From a bacterium (GTDB lineage Bacteria; Myxococcota_A; Bradymonadia; Bradymonadales; Bradymonadaceae), in assembly GCA_030427705.1 (NCBI GenBank), contig JAUIBR010000026.1:31685-95684 (forward strand): a stretch of 64,000 bases of DNA. Direction: 5' to 3'. Below, in pieces: positions 1-9,151 of this stretch. Numbering within the stretch: position 1 is the first letter of the stretch; the number at the start of each line of letters is the position of its first letter. The translations under genes were made by a program, and so were the position numbers. Under the pieces are notes generated by a model. The model saw nothing but the letters and a program-made list of their open reading frames with translations, did no database searches and had not been told where the DNA came from.

Positions 1-1467
1 GGTGGCAGCAACTTCAACTGGGAGTTCGTCGATGACGGATGGGAGCTTGAGACGAAGACCGGCCAACCCTGCGACATGAGCTGCGACTCGGAAGGTCTCT
101 TCCCGGATGGCTCGTGGGACGTCTGCGATGACAACAACGAGCGTCGACGATGCGTCTGTGACGACAACCAATTGGTGTGGGAGAAACGGCCTTGCCTTGC
201 CTTTGAAGGCGAGACGGAGGGCCAGTGCACACGGGAAGCTCGTTACGAGCAGCGCACTTGCGAAGAAGCACCTTGGCTTTGCCCACAGCCTCAAATGCAG
301 CACACCGCACACTTCGCCCAATACATCGGCGAGTGGGAAACGTTCGAGAATCGCGACCTTGTTGAAATCCCAATGAATGGTGAAGTCGAGTCCACCATCA
401 CCGTGGACGCTGAGGGCGTCGCTCAGGCGTTCTCGGTGTACTTGGACTTCGAAGGCGATTTCGAGCAGGACCTTGGATTTGTATCGGCAGATCTCACCAT
501 CATCCTTGAGCACAACGGCGAAGAGCACACGCTCATCGCGGACGGCTTGGCCCAGAACGGAACGGCATTCGACGTCGCCAATGCACCATCCGGAAATGCA
601 CCCGTACAGGTCCCATTCCTGCTCCATAGCGAGCAATTGATGGAGGTCAAAGGCGATTGGACGTTGAAGATTCGCAACCTTGAGTTTGGCGATTACCAGA
701 TGGAGGGATGGCGAATTCAGACGCTCTTGAAGCCAACCGCTGATGATGTCGACGAGCTTGGCCTGTTCCCATGCACGGAAGGCTGTGTCTCCCCTCAGGT
801 TCCTGGGCCCGACCCGGTCGTCGAGAACTTCGAAGGCGACAAGGTCGATGTTGAAACCGACCTGATCGAGGGCACTATCGCTGAAGGTTGGGAAGTCGAG
901 ATCATTGACGAAGCTGGCGAAGGATACGAGGTCATCAAGACACGTCGCAGCCAAACGATGTCCATGACCAAAGGCGAATTCGGCATCGTGAAGGACTTCG
1001 GTGAAGAGCTAGGTGGTCGTGTGTTGACGGTCGACTATCGCTACGATGGCGTCGGCTGGTTCCAGATCTGGGCTGATGACCACATTCTGATTGCTCAACA
1101 AGGATTCGCTCAGTCCATCGACTCGGTGACGATCCCGATGGGAGCAACGTCAATTCGATTCGTGTTGGGAGCGGTCGATGACTCGCAATTCCACGAGGCA
1201 ACCATCTTCAGCATGGAGCTGACCGCTGGCGTCGCTGTCGAGCCAACGAGCTGCAATGGCGTGTTGAACTGCGCCAACCAGTGCGGAACCGACCAGAGCT
1301 GCGTGGATGCCTGCTACACCGAAGGGTCGGCAGACGCCCGAGCTCAGTACGATGTGCTGGTTCAGTGTTTGAATGATTTCTGCGGTAACTTCGCTGACGA
1401 CGCCGAGTTCAACGAATGCGCACAGACAACGTGTGGTGAATCGCTCAACTCGTGTCTGGCAAACTAG
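1..1467 (+). CDS. Secreted protein with P/Homo B-like domain and Cys-rich C-terminus (5' truncated)
   Basis: The frame is open from base 1, so the gene starts upstream of the window; the first Met at base 76 is probably internal. The visible 488 codons begin with a Cys-rich segment (many CxxxC pairs), then a beta-sandwich resembling the P/Homo B domain of proprotein convertases and secreted bacterial subtilases (about bases 310-740; phrases such as LTIILEHNGEEHTLI and GDWTLKIRN, ending GWRIQTL). A second beta-rich segment follows, and the last 70 residues hold evenly spaced Cys pairs seen in secreted myxobacterial proteins. No catalytic domain is visible; a protease could lie in the missing N-terminal part. 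The P-domain fold is my reading of the pattern; the function is open. Confidence 0.75.
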   Translation, partial: GGSNFNWEFVDDGWELETKTGQPCDMSCDSEGLFPDGSWDVCDDNNERRRCVCDDNQLVWEKRPCLAFEGETEGQCTREARYEQRTCEEAPWLCPQPQMQHTAHFAQYIGEWETFENRDLVEIPMNGEVESTITVDAEGVAQAFSVYLDFEGDFEQDLGFVSADLTIILEHNGEEHTLIADGLAQNGTAFDVANAPSGNAPVQVPFLLHSEQLMEVKGDWTLKIRNLEFGDYQMEGWRIQTLLKPTADDVDELGLFPCTEGCVSPQVPGPDPVVENFEGDKVDVETDLIEGTIAEGWEVEIIDEAGEGYEVIKTRRSQTMSMTKGEFGIVKDFGEELGGRVLTVDYRYDGVGWFQIWADDHILIAQQGFAQSIDSVTIPMGATSIRFVLGAVDDSQFHEATIFSMELTAGVAVEPTSCNGVLNCANQCGTDQSCVDACYTEGSADARAQYDVLVQCLNDFCGNFADDAEFNECAQTTCGESLNSCLAN

Positions 1468-3392
1468 CCCCTAGCCCCCTGGCCCCCAGCCGCTAGCCGT
1501 GAGCGCACACCAGAGAACCTTGTCACCCGCCGCTGAACGCCAGTTCGAAGCTGCTCAAGCGGGCCAATGATCTGGGCGCTGGTCTTGGCACGTGTGATGG
1601 CCGTGTAGATGATTTCCCGCGTCAGGAGCGGGATAGGTTGGACAGGCAGGATCAGCAACACATCGTCGTACTCAGAACCCTGTGATTTGTGCACCGTGAT
1701 GGCGAACGCTAAGTCCAGTCGCGAGCGAAGGGAACTCAGGTGGTAAGCGCGAAACGTCGCGCCCTGCCTGAACACGGCGACCAGGCGTTCCTCTTCTGCG
1801 TCGACAGTGGCGCGGATGACCAACCCCTGGTCACCATTGAACAACCCACGGTCGTAGTCGTTTGTCTGAATCATCACCGGCTCGCCCGGCAAAAACTCCA
1901 ATGACGTCGAAAGCCCCGAACGTATAGCTAATCTGCGGTGGAAGTAGGCGTTGATGGCGCGGGTTCCGGTCGGGAGGACCTTGGTCAGGCACAGGATTTG
2001 GTTGGCGCCAGCCGCCTCAAACAAGGCGTTCAGGTCTTCCAGATCATCGGGCGCAAACTCGCCACCCACCACGTGATAGACGCGGCTAATGCCCAGATTG
2101 TCGATGACGTCTTTGGTGCGTTCTTCCCACTCCACCAACATCGGCCGAAGCGTGTTTTCCTCTTCGGTGAGCTCGATGAACCCGACTCCACGCGCCGCCT
2201 CACCGGTTGTTAGTGGCGACGTTTTCGAAAGCAGCGCCGCGTCATCACCCTGGCGAACGAGCGATGCGACGTTCAAAAGCTTGGCTGATTCCGGGTCGTC
2301 GTCTCGCACGCGGTGGCTCGTCTGCAATCGCACGACATTCTTCGCGCCTTCTTCTGGGACGAGGTCTCGCAGAATGGTGCCCGTGTCCACGCTTGGCAGC
2401 TGCTCCGCGTCGCCCAGAAAGACGATATTGGCGTCGGCCCGAACACTGCTTAGAAGGTGTTGCATCAGCACCAGGTCGATCATCGACGCTTCGTCGATAA
2501 TCACCCAATCATGCTCCAGGGGATTGCGTTCGGAGTGGATGAATTTGCCGGTCCGGCGCGAAAACTGAAGCAGGCGGTGGATGGTCTGAGGCCGGTCCAA
2601 ACTTGTCAGCGTCATGTCGATCTCAGACGGGTCCTGAATTGACACAAGCTGAGTGTCGATCGACTCGCCGAGGCGATTTGCCGCCTTTCCGGTTGGTGCG
2701 GCGAGTGCAATGGTCGCCGGGTCTACACCCAGACGAACCAAGGTTCGAAGCACGCTGACGACAACAGAGGTCTTGCCCGTGCCGGGGCCGCCTGTGATGA
2801 CAGACAATCGCTGCGATGCCGCGAGCCTAACGGCCTGTCGTTGGTCATCATCTAGCACGACCGAACCCGCGGGGAGCTCCAACACTTCGTCTAGCGCGGC
2901 GTCTACATCTTGCGAGACCTCAACCACCGGTCGCGCCTGTAATAGCTCGGCAAAACGCGCTTCGTAGTAGTGGATTCGGTGGTGATACAGCCATCCACCG
3001 TCGATGATGAATGGGACTGCGTCCTCAGGACCGCCCACGAGGTCTTCGACCTGTTGCTCGTCAATCAACGTGATTAGCCGGTCCAACCACGCATCCGCGT
3101 CATCCACAAAGGGCGTTGCGGCTTCACGAGTCCACTCAGTTTGTGTTAGAGGAAGGCGAGTGCTGCCCTGACCGTGGGCGATCATTGAGACCAAGACCAT
3201 CACGACCAAGTCCTTTTGCGCTTGGTCGTCGAGTCCCGATTGAAGCCGAATCAGCTCCCATGCCCAGAGCGGTGAGTTTGGATTGAGTCCCGCGTTGGAA
3301 CATGCATCCGAGAAATCGCCCAAATACGCAGGATCGGATGAGTGCCCGTGTTTGCGGGCAACGATGCCGTCTGAAAAGAAGAGTTCAGCCAT
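1464..3392 (-). CDS. recD: RecD-like exodeoxyribonuclease V alpha subunit (superfamily 1B helicase)
   Basis: 642 residues, near the 608 of E. coli RecD. Helicase motifs appear in order: Walker A GGPGTGKTS, Walker B VIIDEASMIDL, motif III FLGDAEQLPSV, the UvrD-C-type motif TVHKSQGSEYDDV and motif VI YTAITRAK. An N-terminal helical region precedes the motor as in RecD. In RecBCD this subunit is the fast 5'-3' motor for double-strand break repair and degradation of linear DNA. The ATG overlaps the end of the upstream TerB-like gene by 8 bases, so they are co-transcribed. recB and recC are not in the window; the usual recC-recB-recD order is not seen. A RecD2-type stand-alone helicase is less likely because the long N-terminal HhH region of RecD2 is absent. 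Confidence 0.93.
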   Translation of the reverse strand: MAELFFSDGIVARKHGHSSDPAYLGDFSDACSNAGLNPNSPLWAWELIRLQSGLDDQAQKDLVVMVLVSMIAHGQGSTRLPLTQTEWTREAATPFVDDADAWLDRLITLIDEQQVEDLVGGPEDAVPFIIDGGWLYHHRIHYYEARFAELLQARPVVEVSQDVDAALDEVLELPAGSVVLDDDQRQAVRLAASQRLSVITGGPGTGKTSVVVSVLRTLVRLGVDPATIALAAPTGKAANRLGESIDTQLVSIQDPSEIDMTLTSLDRPQTIHRLLQFSRRTGKFIHSERNPLEHDWVIIDEASMIDLVLMQHLLSSVRADANIVFLGDAEQLPSVDTGTILRDLVPEEGAKNVVRLQTSHRVRDDDPESAKLLNVASLVRQGDDAALLSKTSPLTTGEAARGVGFIELTEEENTLRPMLVEWEERTKDVIDNLGISRVYHVVGGEFAPDDLEDLNALFEAAGANQILCLTKVLPTGTRAINAYFHRRLAIRSGLSTSLEFLPGEPVMIQTNDYDRGLFNGDQGLVIRATVDAEEERLVAVFRQGATFRAYHLSSLRSRLDLAFAITVHKSQGSEYDDVLLILPVQPIPLLTREIIYTAITRAKTSAQIIGPLEQLRTGVQRRVTRFSGVRSRLAAGGQGARG

Positions 3393-3846
3393 CGACTTCG
3401 GAAATCGCGCGTTGTTCGCACGCTTCCTGCTGCTCCGAACTTAAGTCTAGCGTTTCGGCGAACGACACCAACAAGGCTTTCTCAGCGTCTTGAATCACGC
3501 CGTCAGCTAGCACTAGTCGATACACCAGGTAATAGGTTTCGGCGTTCAGCCACTCGTCATCGAGCTTTTCGGCGATGGCGGCCGTGAGTCGCTCGACATT
3601 ATCGAGGACTTTTCGTCGGCCACCGACACTACCCACAGTCTGATTCACGTATTCAGCGATCTCGACCTCGCCACGCCAGTCGAGCAAGCGCGCCGCGGCG
3701 TTGATGAGGGAGACCTCTTCCTTGTGGATCTCACCGTCGACAGCCATCGCGAGCACGAGCGCCTCGATGACCCCTTCGGTCTGTACTTGAGTGAGCGAGC
3801 GCATTTTGGCCCGCTGGAAAAAGTCGGTGACGATTTTTTGCGACAT
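3385..3846 (-). CDS. TerB-like domain protein
   Basis: 153 residues, all helical in character, with the two-fold acidic pattern of TerB/DjlA N-terminal domains: ALVLAMAVDGEIHKEE in the first half and YRLVLADGVIQDAEKALL in the second. TerB domains are small cytoplasmic helical bundles, some metal-binding, found with tellurite-resistance and stress-response modules; their biochemical role is poorly defined. It overlaps recD by 8 bases. No other ter gene is nearby, so tellurite resistance should not be assumed. Confidence 0.8.
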   Translation of the reverse strand: MSQKIVTDFFQRAKMRSLTQVQTEGVIEALVLAMAVDGEIHKEEVSLINAAARLLDWRGEVEIAEYVNQTVGSVGGRRKVLDNVERLTAAIAEKLDDEWLNAETYYLVYRLVLADGVIQDAEKALLVSFAETLDLSSEQQEACEQRAISEVDG

Positions 3847-3867
3847 GGGGTGTCCGCGAAAAGGAAG

Positions 3868-4341
3868 TTACTTCTTAGCTTCCTTTTTCGCCTTTTTTGC
3901 CTTCTTCGCCAACCTCTTTGCTTTGGCTTTCAGGGCTTTCACCTTCTTTTTGCCTTTGCCCTTTGATTTCGCCTTCTTGTGGGCCTTGGCGGCCTTCTTG
4001 GCTTTCTTCGCGAGCTTCTTGGCCTTCTTTTTCAGCTTCTTCGAGCCCTGTTTCTTCGGCTTCTTTGGCTTCTTCGGCTTCTCAGATGCTTTAGCCTCCG
4101 CGGGTTCGGCCGCGGTCGGTAGCTCAACGATATTGTCGATCAAAGGCTCTGCTTGGATTTCCGCAATCTGGCGGGCCGCCTCACGAATCGATGCGGCACG
4201 TTTCTCATAGAAGCCGGTCAGCTCCATCAAGAGATCTACTGCTGCAGTCGCAACTTCCTCAACGTCCGAGATGCCGCCGTTCGAGAGTTTTTGCGCCGTA
4301 ACGTCACCGACGCCAGGAATCTTTTTCAATGTTTCAGTCAT
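3868..4341 (-). CDS. Helix-hairpin-helix protein with histone H1-like Lys/Ala tail
   Basis: Start chosen at the second of two in-frame ATGs because AAGGAG lies 6 bases before it, whereas it abuts the first ATG. The first 60 residues form a helix-hairpin-helix DNA-binding unit (KKIPGVGDVTAQKL) of the type in RuvA, DNA ligase and RNA polymerase alpha C-termini. From about residue 85 the protein is almost only Lys, Ala, Pro and Gly (KKPKKPKKPKK, then KKAKKLAKKAKKAAKAHKK), like eukaryotic H1 tails and bacterial histone-like proteins. Likely a nucleoid-associated DNA-binding protein (inference). A dyad overlaps its ribosome site, suggesting regulation. Confidence 0.8.
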   Translation of the reverse strand: MTETLKKIPGVGDVTAQKLSNGGISDVEEVATAAVDLLMELTGFYEKRAASIREAARQIAEIQAEPLIDNIVELPTAAEPAEAKASEKPKKPKKPKKQGSKKLKKKAKKLAKKAKKAAKAHKKAKSKGKGKKKVKALKAKAKRLAKKAKKAKKEAKK

Positions 4342-4351
4342 ATCCATCTCC

Positions 4352-4373
4352 TTACATTGTCACACAAATGTAA
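4352..4373. promoter_or_regulatory. Dyad TTACATT-N8-AATGTAA upstream of the HhH/Lys-rich gene
   Basis: Perfect 7-base arms separated by 8 bases. It touches the AAGGAG ribosome site of the leftward gene and lies in the short divergent gap with the large membrane protein gene. The geometry fits an operator for a dimeric repressor; the binding protein is unknown. Confidence 0.45.
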
Positions 4374-4441
4374 CATAGCTTCGTCCAGCCCGCGAGAAGT
4401 TCCGAATTCCCTCCCATGGGCATTTTGGCTAAAAGACCCGC

Positions 4442-7138
4442 ATGAAGTCCGCACGACACCAAAACTTGGCCGCGATTGGAGGGCTGCTTGTCTTTGCGAT
4501 CGTCCTGATCGTTGCGAAAGGATGGTCAGCGCCATATTGGTGGTTTTGGGGTGCCTCGCTGATCACCTCAGTCTTCCTGGCGTTCAAGGAGTTTGCTGGC
4601 GAACTGACAACGTTCCGAGAACGACTCCAAGAACCGCGCACGATCTGGAAGATCACCATCACGCCGTGGAAAGCCCTGCGAGAGGCTGTGGTCTTCGTGG
4701 GATTCTTCGCCGTCGCCGTAGCCATCTTGCCAGATCAAGCACGCGGATTGCGGCCGGTCGACCACGACCACACGGTCCACTTCTTCAAGATCTGGCAGCT
4801 CGGCGAACAGTTCCTAAGCCAGGGTCGCCTGTATGGTTGGAGCGACCTTTGGTTTGCTGGCTATCCCGCGCAATACCTCTACCCATACGGCGCTGACCTC
4901 TATGTGTTGGCGATTCGCGCATTATCACTAGGGCTGATGAGTCTTGAGCGCGCGTATGCGTATGGCTTGCTCATCTTCTGGTTCCTGCGTGGCTACACGA
5001 TGTACCTGGTGGGAAGACGCACAGTCGGCGCGACTGCGGGCATGGTCGCTGGTCTGCTGATGATGGGTGATACCGCCGCATTCCGATTCGGCGGATGGGT
5101 CTTTGCGATGCAGTGGGGTGTGTGGCCGCAGAGCTTCTCTGTCGTCGTCGTGCTGTTCGCCATTATGCAGCTCCCCGGGGTGTTTCGTTCGGATTCATGG
5201 CGCCCCGTCGCGCTGTTTGGCGTGTTCATGGGCCTGGCGATGTTGGTGCATCCGCTACAACTCGTTCACTTCATGATCCTGGCTGTCGTCCTGCTTCTGG
5301 CCGCTGTCTTTACCGAGCAGAAGGTCTTGACCGCCGCAACGCGTGTCGGGGTCGCTTACGGCATCGGAGCTGGGGTTGCGAGCATTTGGTTGCTGCCCTT
5401 CTTCTCGACATCCGATTACACACTGAAATACGGCGCGCTTTGGGAGACGTCGTTCGAGCTCGGCACGCAGCTCTACAACGGCAGCGTGCTCGCCGGCAGT
5501 TGGGCGGCCATTGCGTTGATTGGCATTGTTGGAACCGTTGCGGCGCTTAAGGATAGACGGCCGGAAGTGCTTGCGCTTGGCCTGATGGTCGTGGTCCCGC
5601 TTGCGACCGGAACGGCGACGTTTTTGGCCGAGTTTCAGATTGCCGATTTGATAAAAAACGCGACGTCGATTCAGTTCGTTCGTTTCGTCATCATCTTGAA
5701 ACCCTACCTGTTTCTGCTCGCCGGTTTTGCCGTCGTGCGAGCGTGGCAAAGTCAGTCCGACGTCCCACGGTCCAGGATTGCTAGCGCAACGCTGCTGTTT
5801 TTGATCACCGTTCTGAGCCTTCCCATCGTATTTGGAACCTTCGAAACGATCCGGACGAAGCAGTTTCAGCGAAAGTTGATACCAGTCACATCCAGAATTT
5901 ATGCGGCCGATCGGCAAGCGTTCGCGACGTGGTACGCGCAGCAGCCCAAAGCCAAGGGTGTGGCGCGCATTGGCTTGGCGTTTCCCTATCGTGAGCACAC
6001 GATGGCGGATTTTGGGACAGAAGTCCCCGCGAGCTTCATCAAGCTGGGCGAGACGCCATCCACCACGTTCAAATACAAGGTCGGGCAGAACAGCAAAGTC
6101 GCTTTGGATGCGACCAACGTCCGGTACGTGATTTCGCCCACGCCCCAAAACCAGCCGCACCTTAAACTGGTGAAGGAATTTGAGATCTTGAAGGTCTACG
6201 AGGTTACATCGTGGACCGGTGACCCGTTCGTGGTTAAGGGCAGCGGAAACGTAGATCTGACCTCGTTCAGCGACGAGCGTCTTGAGCTGGAAGCCGGGCC
6301 CAACGCAGATGGAACGTTACGCCTAAATGTATCCAACTTCCCGCGCTGGGCCGCCTACCGAGACGGCCAGGCGATTGATATCGACACCCAAGTCGTCAAC
6401 GGAGTGATGATGTCGGGGTTCATGAGCGTCCCGCTGAAGCCCGGCAAATACGTGTTCGAGTTCGAACAGGGGTGGGCCGAACGATTCGGATTCTTGTTCT
6501 TCGTGCTGGCACTGCTCTTGGCTGTGGCACTGGTGTCAGGCCGCCCCGCGCGCTTGCACGCGGTCTTGGAAGCTCTCGTACAGCGCATCGGCAAACTTGA
6601 AGGCCCGCGTGTCGAAATGCTCTTCGTGGTCATTTTCACGATCGCATCCCTGATTTCTCTCGTGTTGGCGGGTCGAAGCAACAGCGAATTTGATTTTGTT
6701 GAGCAGCTTGAAGATGCAGACGTGTTCCTCGTCCAGGGTTCTAGCCAACGAAAGTGCCCGTGGGTGATGGGGCAGCATGTGTGCGGAAACGAAGTATTCA
6801 AGCGGGTAGAGACTCGGACGGCCGCGTTCGAGGAAGGCTGGCGACAATGCATTTGGGCCCATCCACAAAAGGGCAAAAAGCTGACGTTGGCGTTTGATGT
6901 ACGCAACGCATCCAAAATCTCGGGTGAGTTCGGCGTTGCAAAATCGGCCAACGGAAATCGACCTGTGAACTTCCAAGTCGCCGCCGATGGGGTTGAGGTC
7001 TACAGCGGGAAAACCGGGCGCGATGGAGCGCTTACGGAATTCGAATCTCCTGTCCAGAGTCCGAAGAAGATCCAGTTCGTGATCGATGCTCCCAACGTGG
7101 GCGCAAGACACTTCTGTTTTTCTGCTTCGTTGAATTAA
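4442..7138 (+). CDS. Large polytopic membrane protein, PTPS_related / glycosyltransferase-like (GT-C fold)
   Basis: 898 residues with about a dozen hydrophobic segments through residue ~480, a soluble extracytoplasmic region, one more membrane segment around 690-710, another near 740-755, and a C-terminal beta-rich domain. The first loop carries the acidic signature DHDHTVHFFKIWQLGEQF followed by a YPAQYLYPYG segment, as in the PF10131 'PTPS-related' membrane family, which resembles GT-C glycosyltransferases acting on lipid-linked sugars. Despite the family name there is no sign of pyruvoyl-tetrahydropterin chemistry. Likely an envelope glycan or mannosyl transfer role (inference). No recognisable partner glycosyltransferase is adjacent. 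Confidence 0.7.
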   Translation: MKSARHQNLAAIGGLLVFAIVLIVAKGWSAPYWWFWGASLITSVFLAFKEFAGELTTFRERLQEPRTIWKITITPWKALREAVVFVGFFAVAVAILPDQARGLRPVDHDHTVHFFKIWQLGEQFLSQGRLYGWSDLWFAGYPAQYLYPYGADLYVLAIRALSLGLMSLERAYAYGLLIFWFLRGYTMYLVGRRTVGATAGMVAGLLMMGDTAAFRFGGWVFAMQWGVWPQSFSVVVVLFAIMQLPGVFRSDSWRPVALFGVFMGLAMLVHPLQLVHFMILAVVLLLAAVFTEQKVLTAATRVGVAYGIGAGVASIWLLPFFSTSDYTLKYGALWETSFELGTQLYNGSVLAGSWAAIALIGIVGTVAALKDRRPEVLALGLMVVVPLATGTATFLAEFQIADLIKNATSIQFVRFVIILKPYLFLLAGFAVVRAWQSQSDVPRSRIASATLLFLITVLSLPIVFGTFETIRTKQFQRKLIPVTSRIYAADRQAFATWYAQQPKAKGVARIGLAFPYREHTMADFGTEVPASFIKLGETPSTTFKYKVGQNSKVALDATNVRYVISPTPQNQPHLKLVKEFEILKVYEVTSWTGDPFVVKGSGNVDLTSFSDERLELEAGPNADGTLRLNVSNFPRWAAYRDGQAIDIDTQVVNGVMMSGFMSVPLKPGKYVFEFEQGWAERFGFLFFVLALLLAVALVSGRPARLHAVLEALVQRIGKLEGPRVEMLFVVIFTIASLISLVLAGRSNSEFDFVEQLEDADVFLVQGSSQRKCPWVMGQHVCGNEVFKRVETRTAAFEEGWRQCIWAHPQKGKKLTLAFDVRNASKISGEFGVAKSANGNRPVNFQVAADGVEVYSGKTGRDGALTEFESPVQSPKKIQFVIDAPNVGARHFCFSASLN

Positions 7139-7260
7139 TACAAAAAGATCCACTATTCCGACTTCGATTACTTCACGATTTCCACAGGTTACCGATTTGG
7201 TGTCCTTCCATCGGATTTCAAGTTTGGAATGAAAGTGCAGATCCGTTTGTATTTCTGCGG

Positions 7261-7285
7261 ATGAGTCGTTGTTCTTTGACTCGTC
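7261..7285. promoter_or_regulatory. Imperfect dyad ATGAGTC-N10-GACTCGT in kinase leader
   Basis: Seven-base arms with one G-T position, about 70 bases upstream of the kinase ATG in an AT-rich gap. It could be an operator or a transcript hairpin; no T-tract follows, so a terminator is less likely. Confidence 0.35.
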
Positions 7286-7328
7286 ATATTCGAATTGAAG
7301 TTGTATAAAGAGGCCACTGTTGGTCATC

Positions 7329-7342
7329 GCGATCTAGATCGC
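7329..7342. promoter_or_regulatory. Perfect 14-base palindrome GCGATCTAGATCGC before kinase ATG
   Basis: An exact 14-base palindrome ending 12 bases before the ATG at 7355, occupying the place where a ribosome binding site would lie. No Shine-Dalgarno sequence is otherwise visible. Candidate repressor operator or translation-controlling element. Confidence 0.45.
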
Positions 7343-7354
7343 CCCATAAAACAT

Positions 7355-9151
7355 ATGAATTCGCAGCAAGCGGACTGCGTGTGCTCTCGTTGTAGAACAC
7401 TCGTCAGTTCCAATGACGCGTCATGCGGGGATTGCGGAAACCTGAAGCCTAATGACGGTTGGCACCATGTCAGCGAGGCGATGGACCCCTTCTTAGGGCG
7501 AACTATCGGCAAGCGATATCTGCTCACGAAACCGTTGGGTCAAGGTGCATCCGGACGCGTATATCGAGGAAAATCCCTCCAACTGCCACGACAGTTTGCC
7601 ATCAAGATTATCGATCTCGATGGCCAAGACCCAGACGCACGACTCCGATTGAAACGCGAAGTCGGCGCAGTCAGCAGTCTTCGAAACCCGCATATCGTGC
7701 CGTTCTACGAAGTTGTTGAGATCGACGAGCAATACTCAGCGGTGGTCATGGACCTGGTCGACGGCATGACGCTGGAGCGTTTGATCAAGGACTTTGGGGC
7801 GCTTCCGCTGCGGCGAGGGCTACAGATTGCGCGACAAATCGCGAACGGTCTGCACGAGGCTCACACCGCTGGACTGGTTCACCGAGACCTTAAGCCTGAA
7901 AACATAATGGTCGAAATGCTGCCTGCGGGTGGTGACTTCGTCCGACTCTTGGATTTCGGCATCGTCTCTTCGACCACAGATACGGCTCGCGTGACACGTG
8001 GCTTTATCGGAACGCCGCTCTACGCAAGCCCAGAACAGGCGATGGGCGGTGATATCGACCAACGCAGCGATATCTACAGTCTAGGCGCGATTATCTTCTT
8101 CATGTTGACCGGCTCGCCGCCGTTCAACCGCGAGAGCGCCATGGCGGCGCTGCACGACCATGTGAAAAAACCGCCACCGACGTTGTCTGAGGTCTCCGAA
8201 GACACGAGTTTCCCCGAAGAAGTCGAAGTTCTGGTCAGTCAGTTGTTGGCAAAAGACCCCAACCTGCGTCCAAGCAATCTGGGCGGGCTAATCCGGCAAC
8301 TCGACATCATTAGCGGCTCTGACGTTAGCCTGGGCGAGATTTCGTCTGAGGATATGGACAGCGTGGCGTGGTTCGCCGACGAAGCGTCTGAGTTCAATGC
8401 GCTGCCAACGTCTGTCGCTGAGGTTTTGGTCCAGTACCGTCGCGCGATTCTGTCGCCAAATCAGACGAGCCTGGTCACGATCGACAGCATGAACCTGCTG
8501 CGCTGGCAGGAAGTGGATGGCGAAGTGCGACTCGAAGCCACCATGCCCGGTCCAGTGGGCGGATTGTGCGCGGGTCACGACGCATTGCTCATCGGATTCG
8601 AGAGCGGCACCATCGTTGAAATGGACATCGCTGGGACCTCAAAGGTGGTCTACGAAGTGCCGAAACCGCACAAGGTCTCGTCGCTATCTGCGGACGCCAA
8701 GATGCGAACCATCGTCGCCGGAACGTCCCAAGGTTGGATCTTCACGACCCGTGATCGCAAATCACCACGTTGGGATGCTTACGACATGGGCGCGCCAGTC
8801 ACAGCGGTCGCATGCAGCGCGCAGGGCGACGTCATCGCGGTTGGCACCAAGGCTGACGTGCGCGTAGTCAACGTCGCTTCCGTTCATAATCCCATCTGGT
8901 GCTACGAATTGGCGAACGTCAACCAGCTCGTATTTTCGAACGATGGCTACGTATTGGCTGTCCTGGTTGGTCGCAGCACGGTGCTGCTCGAGAACGCGAT
9001 GTCTCGCCATACCTTGATGGAAATGCAGGCGTCCGGCTTCAACATCCGCCACATTCGGTTCTCGGAGAACAACGAATTGATGGCGGTCGTCGACACGTCC
9101 GACGGTCTGAAGACCTTCAAGATGGAAGAGCTGGTCAAAGCAACTGCTTAG
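7355..9151 (+). CDS. Ser/Thr protein kinase with N-terminal zinc ribbon and C-terminal beta-propeller
   Basis: ATG at 7355 preferred over an upstream TTG at 7295. 598 residues. Two CxxC knuckles (CSRC, CGDC) at residues ~10-30 form a zinc ribbon. The Hanks kinase domain follows: GQGASGRVY, FAIKIID, HRDLKPEN, DFG and GTPLYASPEQ are intact, so it should be active. From ~residue 370 repeated beta units (SLSADAKMRTIVAGTSQGWIF; AVACSAQGDVIAVGT) look like WD40/YVTN propeller blades, probably for protein binding. No membrane segment, so cytoplasmic. Its 3' end overlaps the convergent lipoprotein gene by 4 bases. Such architectures are common in Myxococcota signalling; the substrate is unknown. Confidence 0.9.
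   Translation: MNSQQADCVCSRCRTLVSSNDASCGDCGNLKPNDGWHHVSEAMDPFLGRTIGKRYLLTKPLGQGASGRVYRGKSLQLPRQFAIKIIDLDGQDPDARLRLKREVGAVSSLRNPHIVPFYEVVEIDEQYSAVVMDLVDGMTLERLIKDFGALPLRRGLQIARQIANGLHEAHTAGLVHRDLKPENIMVEMLPAGGDFVRLLDFGIVSSTTDTARVTRGFIGTPLYASPEQAMGGDIDQRSDIYSLGAIIFFMLTGSPPFNRESAMAALHDHVKKPPPTLSEVSEDTSFPEEVEVLVSQLLAKDPNLRPSNLGGLIRQLDIISGSDVSLGEISSEDMDSVAWFADEASEFNALPTSVAEVLVQYRRAILSPNQTSLVTIDSMNLLRWQEVDGEVRLEATMPGPVGGLCAGHDALLIGFESGTIVEMDIAGTSKVVYEVPKPHKVSSLSADAKMRTIVAGTSQGWIFTTRDRKSPRWDAYDMGAPVTAVACSAQGDVIAVGTKADVRVVNVASVHNPIWCYELANVNQLVFSNDGYVLAVLVGRSTVLLENAMSRHTLMEMQASGFNIRHIRFSENNELMAVVDTSDGLKTFKMEELVKATA

Noticed and set aside
3385..3846. Tellurite-resistance gene call for the TerB-like protein
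   Set aside because: No terA, terC, terD or terZ neighbour; TerB domains have wider roles.
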